Source: Bacteroidota bacterium (GTDB taxonomy: Bacteria > Bacteroidota > Bacteroidia > J057 > JADKCL01). Taken from it: a stretch of 64,000 nt of DNA. Location: contig JADKCL010000002.1 of NCBI GenBank assembly GCA_016718825.1, positions 1 through 64,000 on the forward strand, read 5' to 3'. Position 1 is the stretch's first letter. Each line of letters begins with the position of its first letter. This document shows positions 24,385 through 33,524 of the stretch, one piece after another. Below the pieces are notes generated by a model. The model made no database searches. It worked only from the letters and a program-made list of their open reading frames with translations, and was not told the DNA's origin. The position numbers were made by a program, and so were the translations under genes.

Positions 24385-25167
24385 TCACCACGTAATATCT
24401 TCTTTGTTTAAGAACGCCGCAATGCCTCTTTTGCAATCTTCACTGCCGCGGGCGCGGGCATTCATACGTGCGGCGAAGGTGAGGGCCTCGGAAATTGGGA
24501 AATGTTGGACGTCGCCGATCATTTTCTTGGTGATGGCCATGGATTGACCGCTGTTTTGGCTACACAGGCGGGCTGCGAATGCGGTGACATGGGCTTCGAT
24601 TTCGGCAGCGGGGACAACTTTGTTGATCATGTTGTACTTTTCGGCGGTTGCAGCATCGACGATGTCGCCGCTCAACAGCAGTTCTTTGGCGCGGGTTTCA
24701 CCGATCTTCCGGATCAAAAACACCATCACAATCGCTGGAATGAAGCCGATGCGGACTTCCGTGTACCCAAACTGAGCCTCCGGGACGGAAAATGCGAAGT
24801 CACAGACCGTAGCAAGGCCGGCACCGCCCGCAATGGCATGACCTTGAATCATGGCGATCACGGGTTTGCCCATTTTGTAGATCCATTCGAAGAGGCTTTT
24901 CAAATGGCTGGAATCTTGCAGGTTTTGGTCAAAATCGTAGGCTTGCAACCGCTTCAGGTAGTCCAAGTCGGCACCTGCGCAAAAGGCTTTGCCATTGGCT
25001 CGGAGAACGCAGACCTTGACCTCTGCGTCGAGTTCGGCAGTTTTGAAGGCTTCCAGCAGCTCGGAAACCATCGTGAAATTCAAGGCATTGCGCTTGTCAG
25101 GGCGGTCGATCGTGATCCAGGCGACGCGATCGATCACCTCATAACGTACATATTCGTTCTTTTCCAT
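24385..25167 (-). CDS. Enoyl-CoA hydratase/isomerase (crotonase family)
   Basis: A 260-residue crotonase. The oxyanion-hole segments FCAGADLDYLKR (about residues 61-72) and HAIAGGAGLATVCDFA (about 110-125) are present, as is PDKRNALNFTMVSEL at the N-terminus. The EVRIGFIPAIVMVFLIRKIG stretch is typical of the bacteroidete group often annotated as methylglutaconyl-CoA hydratase of leucine breakdown, but the substrate cannot be fixed from sequence. Cytoplasmic. Flanked by HDAC2 and comEC on the same strand with 99 and 115 bp gaps; a functional link with the deacylase is possible but speculative. Confidence 0.9.
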   Translation of the reverse strand: MEKNEYVRYEVIDRVAWITIDRPDKRNALNFTMVSELLEAFKTAELDAEVKVCVLRANGKAFCAGADLDYLKRLQAYDFDQNLQDSSHLKSLFEWIYKMGKPVIAMIQGHAIAGGAGLATVCDFAFSVPEAQFGYTEVRIGFIPAIVMVFLIRKIGETRAKELLLSGDIVDAATAEKYNMINKVVPAAEIEAHVTAFAARLCSQNSGQSMAITKKMIGDVQHFPISEALTFAARMNARARGSEDCKRGIAAFLNKEDITW

Positions 25168-25282
25168 CGGGACTATTTTCCCGAAAGTTAAGCAACGGAG
25201 CCATTTGGCGGCGGATTCAGTTCAAATTCTTCATCATCCCAAATTTCCAAGCGCTTTCAAGACAGCAGGAACAAAGAATTTC

Positions 25283-26884
25283 TCAAAAAGCGAAGAATCC
25301 AGCCAGCAAACAACCGGCAACGACAGCGGCAGCAACGGCGGGACGCTGAAAGTTCTGGACGATTGGAGTGGCGATCCGAGGTTGGCCATTCAGCGCGCTG
25401 ATGTATTTCCGAATGCGCTTCCGTTCCAAGATTCCAAAACCCGCGACCAATTGCCCAATGAGAACCCAGATGCCAACTTGGCTGCTGTCAATGGCAGAAA
25501 TCGTTGCGCCGGGAAGCTGCGCCATCAATTCGGCGAGGCTCGTGATTGACCAAAGAAGGAAATCCATGACTCCACCCCAAGCAGTGCTGATACCGGGTAT
25601 CCAGGCCAAAACGAAGCCTGCAAAGCCAATTTGCACCACCAGAGTTACCAAGGGTAAAACCACAAGATTGGCGAGCAGGAAGTAGGTCGGGAAAGATTGG
25701 AAATGCCAGGCTACAAAGGGCGTTGTAGCCAATTGCGCCGCCAACGTGACGGAAAGGGCAGAAGAGATTAGCTTCGGAAATTTTGGAATTCTGACGTGCA
25801 GATAGTGCAAGATCGGATTTTGTAGCAGCAGGATCCCCAGCACAGCGGCATAAGATAGCTGAAAATCAGGGGTAAACAGTGATTGTGGATCATAGGCCAG
25901 AAACATCAAGGCAGAAGTCGCCAAGGCATTCAGCGAATTGTTCTTGCTCCAGAAAGACTGGCTGATGTCCAACATCCCAAGCATGATCGCAGCACGTACC
26001 ACGGCTGGATTTCCGCCTGTGAGCAACGCAAAAAATGCAAGGAGTGGCACCACGATGAAGGTACGCATTTGACGCCCACGTCGCACATAAAGCATTGGGG
26101 AGAGGAGCAAATTGAGAACACCATAGATGATCGCAAAGTTCATTCCCGAAATCGCGACAATATGGCTCAAACCTGTAGCGGAGAAATCCTTACGAATTTC
26201 ACCGTCCAGGGCCGTGCGATCGCCAAGGAGCATCGCATTGCTCAAACCAGCGGTTTTTGCATCCGGAAATGTCGATGCAAGTTGATTGGAAAGGCTGTTT
26301 CGCAGGTTGTGCAATTGGGCAAGAAAACCTCTTTCTTCGCCTATCTTTTTGAATTCCTGCCCCTTAGCCGTCGAATGAATGCCTTGATGATGAAGCCAAT
26401 TTGCAAATCCGAGGTTTTTGGATGAAAGTTCATTGAATGTGACCCTTCCAGACAAAATGTCGTTCACCTGAGGCTTCTCTGACTTGGATGGAAGGTACAG
26501 CATCACTTTCCCTTGGACGGGGTTGGTGATTTCCAGAATTGTCTTGTATCCAAACGCCGTAGTCTTGACATCGTCCACCACGGTACCTTCTACTTCGATT
26601 TCCTGGCCAATAAATCGGGAAGGGTCCATGGCAGGGACAACGGCAGCATGTTCCCCCAAACACCAACCTGCCAAAACAAAACAAGTGTAGATGGAAATTT
26701 GAGAGACCTTCTGAACCTTCAGGGAGAGTTTCCTTCGTGACCCCAAAAACAGTACCGTTGCAAAAATGAAGGCCAAAGCGAGTCCCCAAAATCCTGGCGA
26801 GGGTACAAAAGCAGAAATTGCAATTCCCGCAGCAAAGGTCAAGGCGACAAGCAGCAGTGGATTCTTTTGAAAGTAGATCATCAT
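25283..26884 (-). CDS. comEC: ComEC/Rec2-type competence membrane protein
   Basis: A polytopic membrane protein of about 533 residues. It starts most plausibly at 26884 (MMIYFQKNPLLLVALTFAAG); ATG 26905 is an alternative, and the open frame to 26953 begins with an unlikely TTG. An OB-like N-terminal part (IEVEGTVVDDVKTTAFGYKT) precedes the competence domain: AMLLGDRTALDGEIRKDFSA, TGLSHIVAISGMNFAI and GGNPAVVRAAIMLGM are hallmarks. About ten hydrophobic segments follow. ComEC forms the inner-membrane channel for single-stranded DNA uptake. The C-terminal metallo-beta-lactamase domain of longer homologues is absent, as is common in Bacteroidota. Confidence 0.92.
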   Translation of the reverse strand: MMIYFQKNPLLLVALTFAAGIAISAFVPSPGFWGLALAFIFATVLFLGSRRKLSLKVQKVSQISIYTCFVLAGWCLGEHAAVVPAMDPSRFIGQEIEVEGTVVDDVKTTAFGYKTILEITNPVQGKVMLYLPSKSEKPQVNDILSGRVTFNELSSKNLGFANWLHHQGIHSTAKGQEFKKIGEERGFLAQLHNLRNSLSNQLASTFPDAKTAGLSNAMLLGDRTALDGEIRKDFSATGLSHIVAISGMNFAIIYGVLNLLLSPMLYVRRGRQMRTFIVVPLLAFFALLTGGNPAVVRAAIMLGMLDISQSFWSKNNSLNALATSALMFLAYDPQSLFTPDFQLSYAAVLGILLLQNPILHYLHVRIPKFPKLISSALSVTLAAQLATTPFVAWHFQSFPTYFLLANLVVLPLVTLVVQIGFAGFVLAWIPGISTAWGGVMDFLLWSITSLAELMAQLPGATISAIDSSQVGIWVLIGQLVAGFGILERKRIRKYISALNGQPRIATPIVQNFQRPAVAAAVVAGCLLAGFFAF

Positions 26885-27064
26885 GCGTTTAATGGTTGAA
26901 TGCATTGCAAATTTGGCGCTTGCATAGGTGCGCGCAATGGAAAAATCAACCAAAAGGTAACGGAAGGTCAGCCTGAAATTCTGCGAAGATCAAGGCAAAA
27001 AGATGCTTTGTGCGGTAAATTCGATGATTATCACTTGGAAAAGAAGGCATCCAAGGTAACGGGA

Positions 27065-27499
27065 TCAGGCCTTCAACTCCATCCGCAAATGTGGGAATCC
27101 TTGAAAATCGAATTCGTCCCCGACCACCAGAAATCCGAGGTCTTCAAAAAAACTAGCTTGGTCGACCAGGCATTCCAGGTAGGTGGTTTTGTTTTTGGGG
27201 ATGTGCGTCAACATTTTTTGCATGAGCGCCTTGCCAAAGCCTTTGCCGCGGTATTCTTTGAGCACAGCAAGTCGATCGAGCCGGATGTTTCCACCCAAAG
27301 TCACCCGCCACCTTGAAACACCTACAGCACGATCGTTGTACACCATTATATAATGATGTGCCACATGATCAAAGCCGTCGATCTGCTTTTCCTCCGCCAA
27401 TCCCAATTCGCGTTCAAACACCGCCTCGCGAATGGCAAAAATCTGATCGAAATCGGCATCTTCCTCAGCGTGGACAATTCGGGTATTTTCCAGTTCCAT
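27065..27499 (-). CDS. GNAT-family N-acetyltransferase
   Basis: A 144-residue GNAT domain. I start it at 27499 (MELENTRIVHAEEDADFDQI); the frame is open to 27640 but the extra residues do not resemble the family. Seen: AVGVSRWRVTLGGNIRLDRL (motif D/A strands), then the acetyl-CoA pyrophosphate loop Y-R-G-K-G-F-G-K-A-L in LKEYRGKGFGKALMQKML, and ASFFEDLGFLVVGDEF at the C-terminus. The arrangement (IREAVFERELGL near the N-terminus) is like the ElaA/YjcF-type acetyltransferases. Substrate unknown. Downstream of the MBOAT pair on the same strand. Confidence 0.9.
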   Translation of the reverse strand: MELENTRIVHAEEDADFDQIFAIREAVFERELGLAEEKQIDGFDHVAHHYIMVYNDRAVGVSRWRVTLGGNIRLDRLAVLKEYRGKGFGKALMQKMLTHIPKNKTTYLECLVDQASFFEDLGFLVVGDEFDFQGFPHLRMELKA

Positions 27500-27536
27500 G
27501 TTCACAAAGATAGACTTTTGGTGGTCATTCGGCTGC

Positions 27537-28457
27537 TCATTTGTCCAAGTTGGGAAGCACTTTTCGCATGGCGTTGAATCGGACTGCAAGCTCTTGGGTG
27601 TAGGGCCCAGCGCAAACCTTTCGTAGGTGCTTCCTGTCAAAAAAGCAGGTATCCGGCCTCGGATTTGGGGTAATCACTGGAAATTTCGGTGCCGATTCAA
27701 ACCTTATCAGTGCATTTTGAAGCGGCGGCAAGATCAAAATCATTTGGTGTCCTGCCTTGGTGAGGCTATCGTAAAGTTCTTCGAGCAGTTGGGTGGCAAT
27801 GTAGGGGTAGGGAGTAAACTCAAATGAACCAGGTGATGCCGGTGGGTCTACTGTTACGGTCGCGTATCCGGGGGCGACCATCACAAATTCGTGCGGTTTG
27901 GGGTTGATCGAGGATTGGTCATACGGTTTGATGCCAGTTCCGATCGCACGTGCGGCCCAAAGATAATCGGTGGTAGGCGAGGTGGGGTCAACCGACAAAA
28001 TTGTCCTTGTTAACTCCGTCGTCGCATCGGGCGCATTGATGACCGCCCTTTCGATCCCTTCCTCGGTGACACCTTTTCCTAAACGCGGGTAACCATCGAT
28101 AAGGATATACTTCGGCTCAAATTTGGGGGCCAAGTAGGTCGCAATCCTTGCGGATATGTCAAGCGTCTGTGCGCCAGTCACAAACTTGAACACAGAAAGT
28201 CCTGTAAGTTCTGAAAAGGCAACTGGGTCGAGTGCATTTTCGCAAGTAGAGCTCCCAAAAATCAAAACATCAAACTTCTTGCCTTCGGCAAGCGCCTTTT
28301 CGGTCTCCATGAGGGTGAAGAAGACACGATCATGGTCGTTTTTCTGGAAAAAGAACCAGTTGATCGGTTCAAAAAACCTCGCCCCAATTGCGAGCACCAC
28401 AAAGGCAATTGCAAGCTTTATAAATCCCAACCCGATTTGACCAAGGAATTTTTTCAT
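27537..28457 (-). CDS. Membrane-anchored SGNH-like partner of the MBOAT acyltransferase
   Basis: A 306-residue protein with one N-terminal membrane anchor (LGFIKLAIAFVVLAIGARFF) and an extracytoplasmic domain. FDVLIFGSSTCENALDP (about residues 63-79) resembles block I of SGNH/AlgX-type hydrolase folds, with the serine in GSST. ILIDGYPR and AGHQMILILPPLQNA would be later core strands; I do not see a clear C-terminal catalytic D-x-x-H. The ATG overlaps the stop of the MBOAT gene (TGATG at 28459-28455), so they are translationally coupled. Such pairs O-acetylate exopolysaccharide or wall polymers: the MBOAT protein moves the acyl group across the membrane and the SGNH-like protein attaches it. 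Confidence 0.75.
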   Translation of the reverse strand: MKKFLGQIGLGFIKLAIAFVVLAIGARFFEPINWFFFQKNDHDRVFFTLMETEKALAEGKKFDVLIFGSSTCENALDPVAFSELTGLSVFKFVTGAQTLDISARIATYLAPKFEPKYILIDGYPRLGKGVTEEGIERAVINAPDATTELTRTILSVDPTSPTTDYLWAARAIGTGIKPYDQSSINPKPHEFVMVAPGYATVTVDPPASPGSFEFTPYPYIATQLLEELYDSLTKAGHQMILILPPLQNALIRFESAPKFPVITPNPRPDTCFFDRKHLRKVCAGPYTQELAVRFNAMRKVLPNLDK

Positions 28458-29890
28458 CAAAATTGGAAATATATGAATGAGGCCTCATTGGAAAACATCC
28501 AACGGATCACGTTCAGGGTCAAGATGATCAAAAGAAGTTGATTCACCAACTTGGGCATGCCATTCCTTGCCAATGGGGATCGTTCATCATTGCGGTACCA
28601 CCAGTCCAAAACCAACAAAATACTAAGGTAGCCCAATGTACGTGTCGTCGGGAAATAGTTGGATCCACCCGCATTGTTTGCGATATTGGAGAGGTAATGG
28701 AAGGCTGCAGCGACAGAATTTGCCCGAAAAAATACCAAGCCAAGGCAAACCATGAAAAATGTCCCCAAGATCATGGGAATTTGGCGGAAACGCCATGGGG
28801 ACTCAGCTTCGGGCAATCTGCCCGGAAAAATCGTGCGTACACCTTGCTCCAAGACCAGCAGCAGTCCGTGATATGCTCCCCAGATCACAAAGGTCCAGTT
28901 GGCACCATGCCAGATTCCTGAGGTGAGAAAGGTCAAAAATACCGCAATCGCAACTCCCCACTTCCGCAAATTCCTGAACTGCAATGCCATTGGCATGAAA
29001 AGATAGTCTTGGAACCATGTGGAAAGCGAAATGTGCCATCGCTTCCAGAACTCCGAAATCGTGCGTGAAAAGTAAGGGACCTTGAAATTGCTCATCAACT
29101 CAAACCCCAAAAGCTTTGCCGAGCCGATTGCGATGTCGGAATAGCCGGAAAAGTCTCCATAGATTTGAAATGCAAAGGCCAAGGCGCCCAAACAGAGTGT
29201 CAAACTGGAATAACTGTCGGGGGCACTGAATACGTCGTCAACGAAAACACCACAGTTGTCTCCAACGGCTACCTTCTTGAAGAGTCCCCAGATAATGAGT
29301 CGCACACCTTGGATTGCTTGGTCATATCCAAACACACGGGGCTTCATGAACTGAGGTAGCACCCTTGATGCCCGCTCGATCGGGCCGGCCATGAGTTGTG
29401 GAAAGAAGGAAATGAAGGCGCCGAATGATATCAAGTCGCGACAGGGTTCCATTTTGCCGCGATAAACATCAAGCACATAGCTCATTGTTTGAAAGGTATA
29501 GAAGCTGATCCCGACCGGCAAGACGATTTGAAGCGTCTGCACATCCATGGTCACGCCAACGGTGGCCCAGGCATCTACCCATGAGGTGATAAAGAAGTCG
29601 AAATACTTAAAAACACCCAGCATTCCCAATTGGGCAACCAAGGACACCATCAACCACCGCTTCCGTGGTGCTTCTTCTTCGTGTTTGCCAATCTGTTGGG
29701 CAACAAAGTAATCAATGAAGGTCGAAGCTGCCAGAAGCAACAGAAACCGCCAATCCCACCATCCATAAAAAACGTACCCGGCTCCCCAAAGAAACAAATT
29801 CTGAATCTTGAGACTACGTTGAAGTACAAACCAGTACAGTATGAATACTGCTGGCAAAAACAACACAAATTCGATCGAGTTAAAAATCAA
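28457..29890 (-). CDS. MBOAT-family O-acyltransferase (AlgI/DltB-like)
   Basis: A 477-residue polytopic membrane protein. Landmarks of the AlgI/DltB/PatA branch: FNSIEFVLFLPAVFILYW at the N-terminus, LPVGISFYTFQTMSYVLDVY, GPIERASRVLPQF, FQIYGDFSGYSDIAIGSAKL, FWKRWHISLSTWFQDYLF and the catalytic histidine in TFLTSGIWHGANWTFVIWG. The start is TTG at 29890: an in-frame stop lies seven codons upstream with no ATG in between, and the N-terminus begins as in homologues. It is coupled to the SGNH-like gene downstream. Role: transfer of acetyl or another acyl group to an exported polymer, target unknown. Confidence 0.93.
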   Translation of the reverse strand: MIFNSIEFVLFLPAVFILYWFVLQRSLKIQNLFLWGAGYVFYGWWDWRFLLLLAASTFIDYFVAQQIGKHEEEAPRKRWLMVSLVAQLGMLGVFKYFDFFITSWVDAWATVGVTMDVQTLQIVLPVGISFYTFQTMSYVLDVYRGKMEPCRDLISFGAFISFFPQLMAGPIERASRVLPQFMKPRVFGYDQAIQGVRLIIWGLFKKVAVGDNCGVFVDDVFSAPDSYSSLTLCLGALAFAFQIYGDFSGYSDIAIGSAKLLGFELMSNFKVPYFSRTISEFWKRWHISLSTWFQDYLFMPMALQFRNLRKWGVAIAVFLTFLTSGIWHGANWTFVIWGAYHGLLLVLEQGVRTIFPGRLPEAESPWRFRQIPMILGTFFMVCLGLVFFRANSVAAAFHYLSNIANNAGGSNYFPTTRTLGYLSILLVLDWWYRNDERSPLARNGMPKLVNQLLLIILTLNVIRWMFSNEASFIYFQF

Positions 29891-30227
29891 GGTATTCTGA
29901 TCAAGGTAGTTTCAACCCAAAAAACCGTTACTCAGACTCAGTATTTACCCAAGTAGGGTGCAATATGTAGGACAAAATTGAAATTAAGAAATTGGATAAT
30001 CTCTGAAAGTTGCGTTGCGATTGGAGTTGTTTCGGTGAAAATGGCCGTAACTTTCTTTCTTGAGCTCAGAGCTCCAAGACGTAGAAGAACGAATTCGCAT
30101 TCGTAGCTTTGAACGAATGCCATCGCGTGGCTGTGCGCGTCAATGTATCAGAATCTCCTTGCCACGCCAGAAAAAAGTTTTTGTATAATTGCGCCGTTTT
30201 TCTTTAAATCCCTCTAAAGTTTAGTAC
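29891..30227. other. Intergenic region between MBOAT and topA
   Basis: A 337-bp divergent gap without a supportable gene. It contains an 8-bp inverted repeat (30097-30104/30113-30120, GCATTCGT). TATAATTG near 30184 is a weak -7 candidate for topA. Confidence 0.5.
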
Positions 30228-32555
30228 ATGGCCAAAAAGAACCTCATGATTGTCGAGTCGCCTGCCAAGGCCAAGACGATCGAGAAATACCTCGGCAGCG
30301 ATTTTGTCGTCAAGGCCAGCTATGGCCACGTACGTGACCTCCCCAAAGCCGATGACGCCATCGACATTGAGCATGGCTTTGAACCCAAATACATCGTCCT
30401 TCCTGACAAAAAGGATGTGATCAAAGAGCTGAAGCAATTGGCCAAGGAAGCGGAAACCGTATGGTTGGCGACTGACGAGGACCGCGAAGGGGAAGCCATT
30501 TCTTGGCACCTCGCCGAAGTCCTCGGACTGGATACCAAGCTTGCCAAACGTGTGGTTTTCAATGAGATCACCAAAAAGGCCGTCGTCGATGCCGTCGCCA
30601 ACCCGCGACTCATCAACCTCGACCTCGTCAACGCACAACAGGCTCGCCGCGTGCTCGACCGCTTGGTAGGTTTCAAATTGTCGCCAATCCTCTGGTCCAA
30701 AGTGCGTACAGGCCTGAGCGCAGGCCGTGTGCAATCGGTCGCCGTGAGGCTCATCGTCGAACGCGAACGCGAAATCCAAGCCTTTAACTCCGAAAGCACT
30801 TTCAAAGTCGTCGCCGAATTTGGACTTGCTGCCGGTCAACGGTTGCTTGCCGAGACCCGGGGAAAATACGTCGCAGAGGAAAAAGTCAGGAAATTCCTTG
30901 AAAGCTGCGTGGGTGCAACGTTCACCATCACCGGACTTGAAACCAAACCCGGCAAACGTTCGCCAGCCGCTCCTTTTACCACCTCGACCTTGCAACAGGA
31001 GGCGAGCCGCAAGCTCGGCTTTGGCGTTTCGCAGACCATGCGCGTTGCGCAGAGCCTCTACGAAGCGGGACACATTACTTATATGCGTACCGATAGCGTC
31101 AACCTGAGCGGATTTGCCATCGCAGCAGCCGAGGAGGTGATCAAACGCAAGTATGGCCCTGAATACCATAAGGCGCGCCAGTACAAAAGCAAGAATTCGA
31201 GCGCACAGGAAGCCCACGAAGCCATCCGTCCTTCGGAAATGGCAGCTTCAGAAATTTCCGGTGAACGCAACGAACAACGGTTGTATGACCTGATTTGGAA
31301 GCGTACGGTCGCGAGTCAGATGGCGGATGCCGTCACCGAGCGCACCACTGTGACCGTCGGAATCAGCACCAACCCTGAAGAACTTGTCGCAACCGGCGAA
31401 GTCATCAAATTTGACGGCTTTTTGAAGGTGTACATGGAAAGTCAGGACGACGAAGAGGAAGAAGAGGGCGGAAGCGGTGTTTTGCCTCCGATCAACAAAG
31501 GTCAAGTCCTGAATCTGACGGAAATTGTTGCAAGGGAGCGGTTTACAAAGCACTTGCCCCGCTATGCAGAGGCAAGCTTGGTCAAGAAACTCGAAGAGTT
31601 GGGAATCGGAAGGCCTTCGACGTTTGCGCCTACGATTTCGACGATTCAAAAGCGTGAATACGTCACCAAGGAAAATCGCGAAGGCTTTGAAAGAACCTTC
31701 AGGGTGATCAAACTCCAAGGTGCCGAAATCAAAAGCACAGAAGGAAAGGAAGTATTTGGCGCTGAAAAGGCCAAGCTATTCCCGAGCGATTTGGGAATGC
31801 TTGTGACAGATTTTTTGACCGAAAACTTCCCCAAAGTCCTTGACTATTCGTTTACAGCCAAAGTCGAAGAGGAATTTGATGAGATTGCGCTAGGTACCAA
31901 AACCTGGAACAACATGATCAGCAGCTTCTACGGCGACTTTTCCGAAACGGTAAAAGATACCAAGGACAATGCAGCAAGAGTTGGGAAGGAACGCGTATTG
32001 GGCGTTCATCCGAAGTCAGGAATGGCTTTGATTGCAAAATTCGGTCGATACGGGCCCTTCGTCCAAATGGGCGAGACCGTCGAGGGAGGTGCAAAACCTA
32101 CCTACGCAAGCCTGCGCAAGGATCAATTGTTGGACACCATTACCTTGGACGAAGCCGTGGAACTGTTCAAGCTGCCACGCGACCTCGGCGAATTGGAAGG
32201 GCTCAAAGTGAAGGCCAACATCGGCCGATTCGGACCCTACATCCAACTGGGCAAGGAGTTTTTCTCGATTCCAAAAGGGGAGGACCCTTACGAAATCACG
32301 CTTGAGCGTGCCGCGCAGGTCATCGACGACAAGCGCAATGCAGAGAAAAATAAACTGATCAAAGAAATTGCACCTGAAATCCAGGTACTCAACGGCAGGT
32401 TTGGCCCTTACATCAAGATGAAAGGCGCCAACTTGAAAATTCCGAAAGGGATTGAACCAGCGTCAATTACGTTGGAGGATTGTGAAAAATATTTTGAGGA
32501 GCAAAAGGACAAGCCCAAAGGCCGTGCGCCAAGAGGGGCTAAAAAAGGAAAATAA
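30228..32555 (+). CDS. topA: DNA topoisomerase I (type IA)
   Basis: A 775-residue enzyme that relaxes negative supercoils. The Toprim acids are E10 (VESPAKAKT) and D83-E84-D85 (ATDEDREGEA). The catalytic tyrosine is Y285 in ITYMRTDSVNLS. LSAGRVQSVAVRL (163-175) is the conserved type IA block. Instead of the four-cysteine zinc ribbons of E. coli TopA, the C-terminus has three TopoC repeats (IAKFGRYGPFVQMG, ANIGRFGPYIQLGKEFFSIP, LNGRFGPYIKMKGANLKIP) and a lysine/arginine-rich tail ending AKKGK, as is usual in Bacteroidota. Monocistronic. Confidence 0.98.
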   Translation: MAKKNLMIVESPAKAKTIEKYLGSDFVVKASYGHVRDLPKADDAIDIEHGFEPKYIVLPDKKDVIKELKQLAKEAETVWLATDEDREGEAISWHLAEVLGLDTKLAKRVVFNEITKKAVVDAVANPRLINLDLVNAQQARRVLDRLVGFKLSPILWSKVRTGLSAGRVQSVAVRLIVEREREIQAFNSESTFKVVAEFGLAAGQRLLAETRGKYVAEEKVRKFLESCVGATFTITGLETKPGKRSPAAPFTTSTLQQEASRKLGFGVSQTMRVAQSLYEAGHITYMRTDSVNLSGFAIAAAEEVIKRKYGPEYHKARQYKSKNSSAQEAHEAIRPSEMAASEISGERNEQRLYDLIWKRTVASQMADAVTERTTVTVGISTNPEELVATGEVIKFDGFLKVYMESQDDEEEEEGGSGVLPPINKGQVLNLTEIVARERFTKHLPRYAEASLVKKLEELGIGRPSTFAPTISTIQKREYVTKENREGFERTFRVIKLQGAEIKSTEGKEVFGAEKAKLFPSDLGMLVTDFLTENFPKVLDYSFTAKVEEEFDEIALGTKTWNNMISSFYGDFSETVKDTKDNAARVGKERVLGVHPKSGMALIAKFGRYGPFVQMGETVEGGAKPTYASLRKDQLLDTITLDEAVELFKLPRDLGELEGLKVKANIGRFGPYIQLGKEFFSIPKGEDPYEITLERAAQVIDDKRNAEKNKLIKEIAPEIQVLNGRFGPYIKMKGANLKIPKGIEPASITLEDCEKYFEEQKDKPKGRAPRGAKKGK

Positions 32556-32657
32556 GCTGCAACGTTGTCGGTAGTAAAGTTCCGCACATCCTTGAGAAAG
32601 CCGCTGAGGTTCCTTAATTTCGATTTTTGCTGTTTCTAGATGAATAGAATCTGAAAT

Positions 32658-33500
32658 ATGAGTTGGTTCAAACGCGTAAAGGACGGGATTCTCACCCGCA
32701 CCGAAGATAAAACCGAAGCTCCCGATGGGATGTGGTCCAAATGCCCCGAATGCAAGAAGGCCACCCATCACCGTTCGTTGGAAGAGCATCATTACGTTTG
32801 CCCGGAATGCGACTACCATTTTCGGATCGGAAGTGCCGAGTACTTCGGTGTCTTGTTTGGTGACAATCCATTCACGGTTCATTTCGCTAATCTCGCCCCC
32901 GGAAACCCGCTGGATTTCGAGGATTCCAAGAAATATCCTGACAGGATCAAGGAAACCATCGAAAAAACCCATCTTCCGGAAGCTATCCGTGTCGCCGAAG
33001 GCGTCATTGAGGACGAGCCGGTTGTCGTGGCTTGTATGGACTTCCGGTTCATCGGTGGATCCATGGGCAGCGTGATGGGGGAGGCGATCTCAAGGGGAAT
33101 CGACATTTGCCTGGAGAAGCGTATTCCCATGATTATCATCTCCAAAAGTGGTGGAGCGCGAATGATGGAAGGTGCATTGAGCCTCATGCAAATGGCCAAA
33201 GTCAGTGCAAAGCTTTCCGTACTTGCCGATGCACATATTCCCTTCTTTTCGTTGTTGACGGATCCTACAACCGGGGGAGTTACTGCGAGTTTTGCCATGC
33301 TGGGCGATTTCAACATTGGTGAACCCAATGCCTTGATCGGCTTTGCCGGCCCAAGGGTGATCAAGGAAACGATTGGAAAGGACCTTCCAAAGGGCTTCCA
33401 AAAGTCCGAATTCCTTTTGCAGCACGGCTTCCTCGACTTTATTTGTCACCGACGCGACCTCAAAAAGAAGCTTTATACCCTGATCAAACTCTTGAAATAA
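32658..33500 (+). CDS. accD: Acetyl-CoA carboxylase carboxyltransferase, beta subunit
   Basis: A 280-residue subunit that, with AccA, transfers the carboxyl group from biotin to acetyl-CoA, giving malonyl-CoA for fatty-acid synthesis. The N-terminal zinc ribbon has C29, C32, C48 and C51 (two CPEC motifs). The carboxyltransferase core follows: FIGGSMGSVMGE, SGGARMMEGALSLMQM (acetyl-CoA oxyanion region), TDPTTGGVTASFAMLGD and GFAGPRVI. Length and order match the family. A partial promoter (TTG, 20 nt, TAATTTCG near 32614) precedes it. The radical SAM gene follows 24 bp later and may be cotranscribed. Confidence 0.97.
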   Translation: MSWFKRVKDGILTRTEDKTEAPDGMWSKCPECKKATHHRSLEEHHYVCPECDYHFRIGSAEYFGVLFGDNPFTVHFANLAPGNPLDFEDSKKYPDRIKETIEKTHLPEAIRVAEGVIEDEPVVVACMDFRFIGGSMGSVMGEAISRGIDICLEKRIPMIIISKSGGARMMEGALSLMQMAKVSAKLSVLADAHIPFFSLLTDPTTGGVTASFAMLGDFNIGEPNALIGFAGPRVIKETIGKDLPKGFQKSEFLLQHGFLDFICHRRDLKKKLYTLIKLLK

Positions 33501-33524
33501 CGTTGATCAGCACCGGGAAATGCC

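Noticed and set aside
30173..30195. E. coli-like TATAAT box before topA
   Set aside because: TATAAT is present near 30184, but the rest of the window uses TAnnTTTG boxes and the -33 element is not clear, so it is only mentioned as a weak candidate.
30204..31217. 337-codon open frame on the minus strand
   Set aside because: It is entirely antisense to topA, whose conserved motifs are unambiguous.
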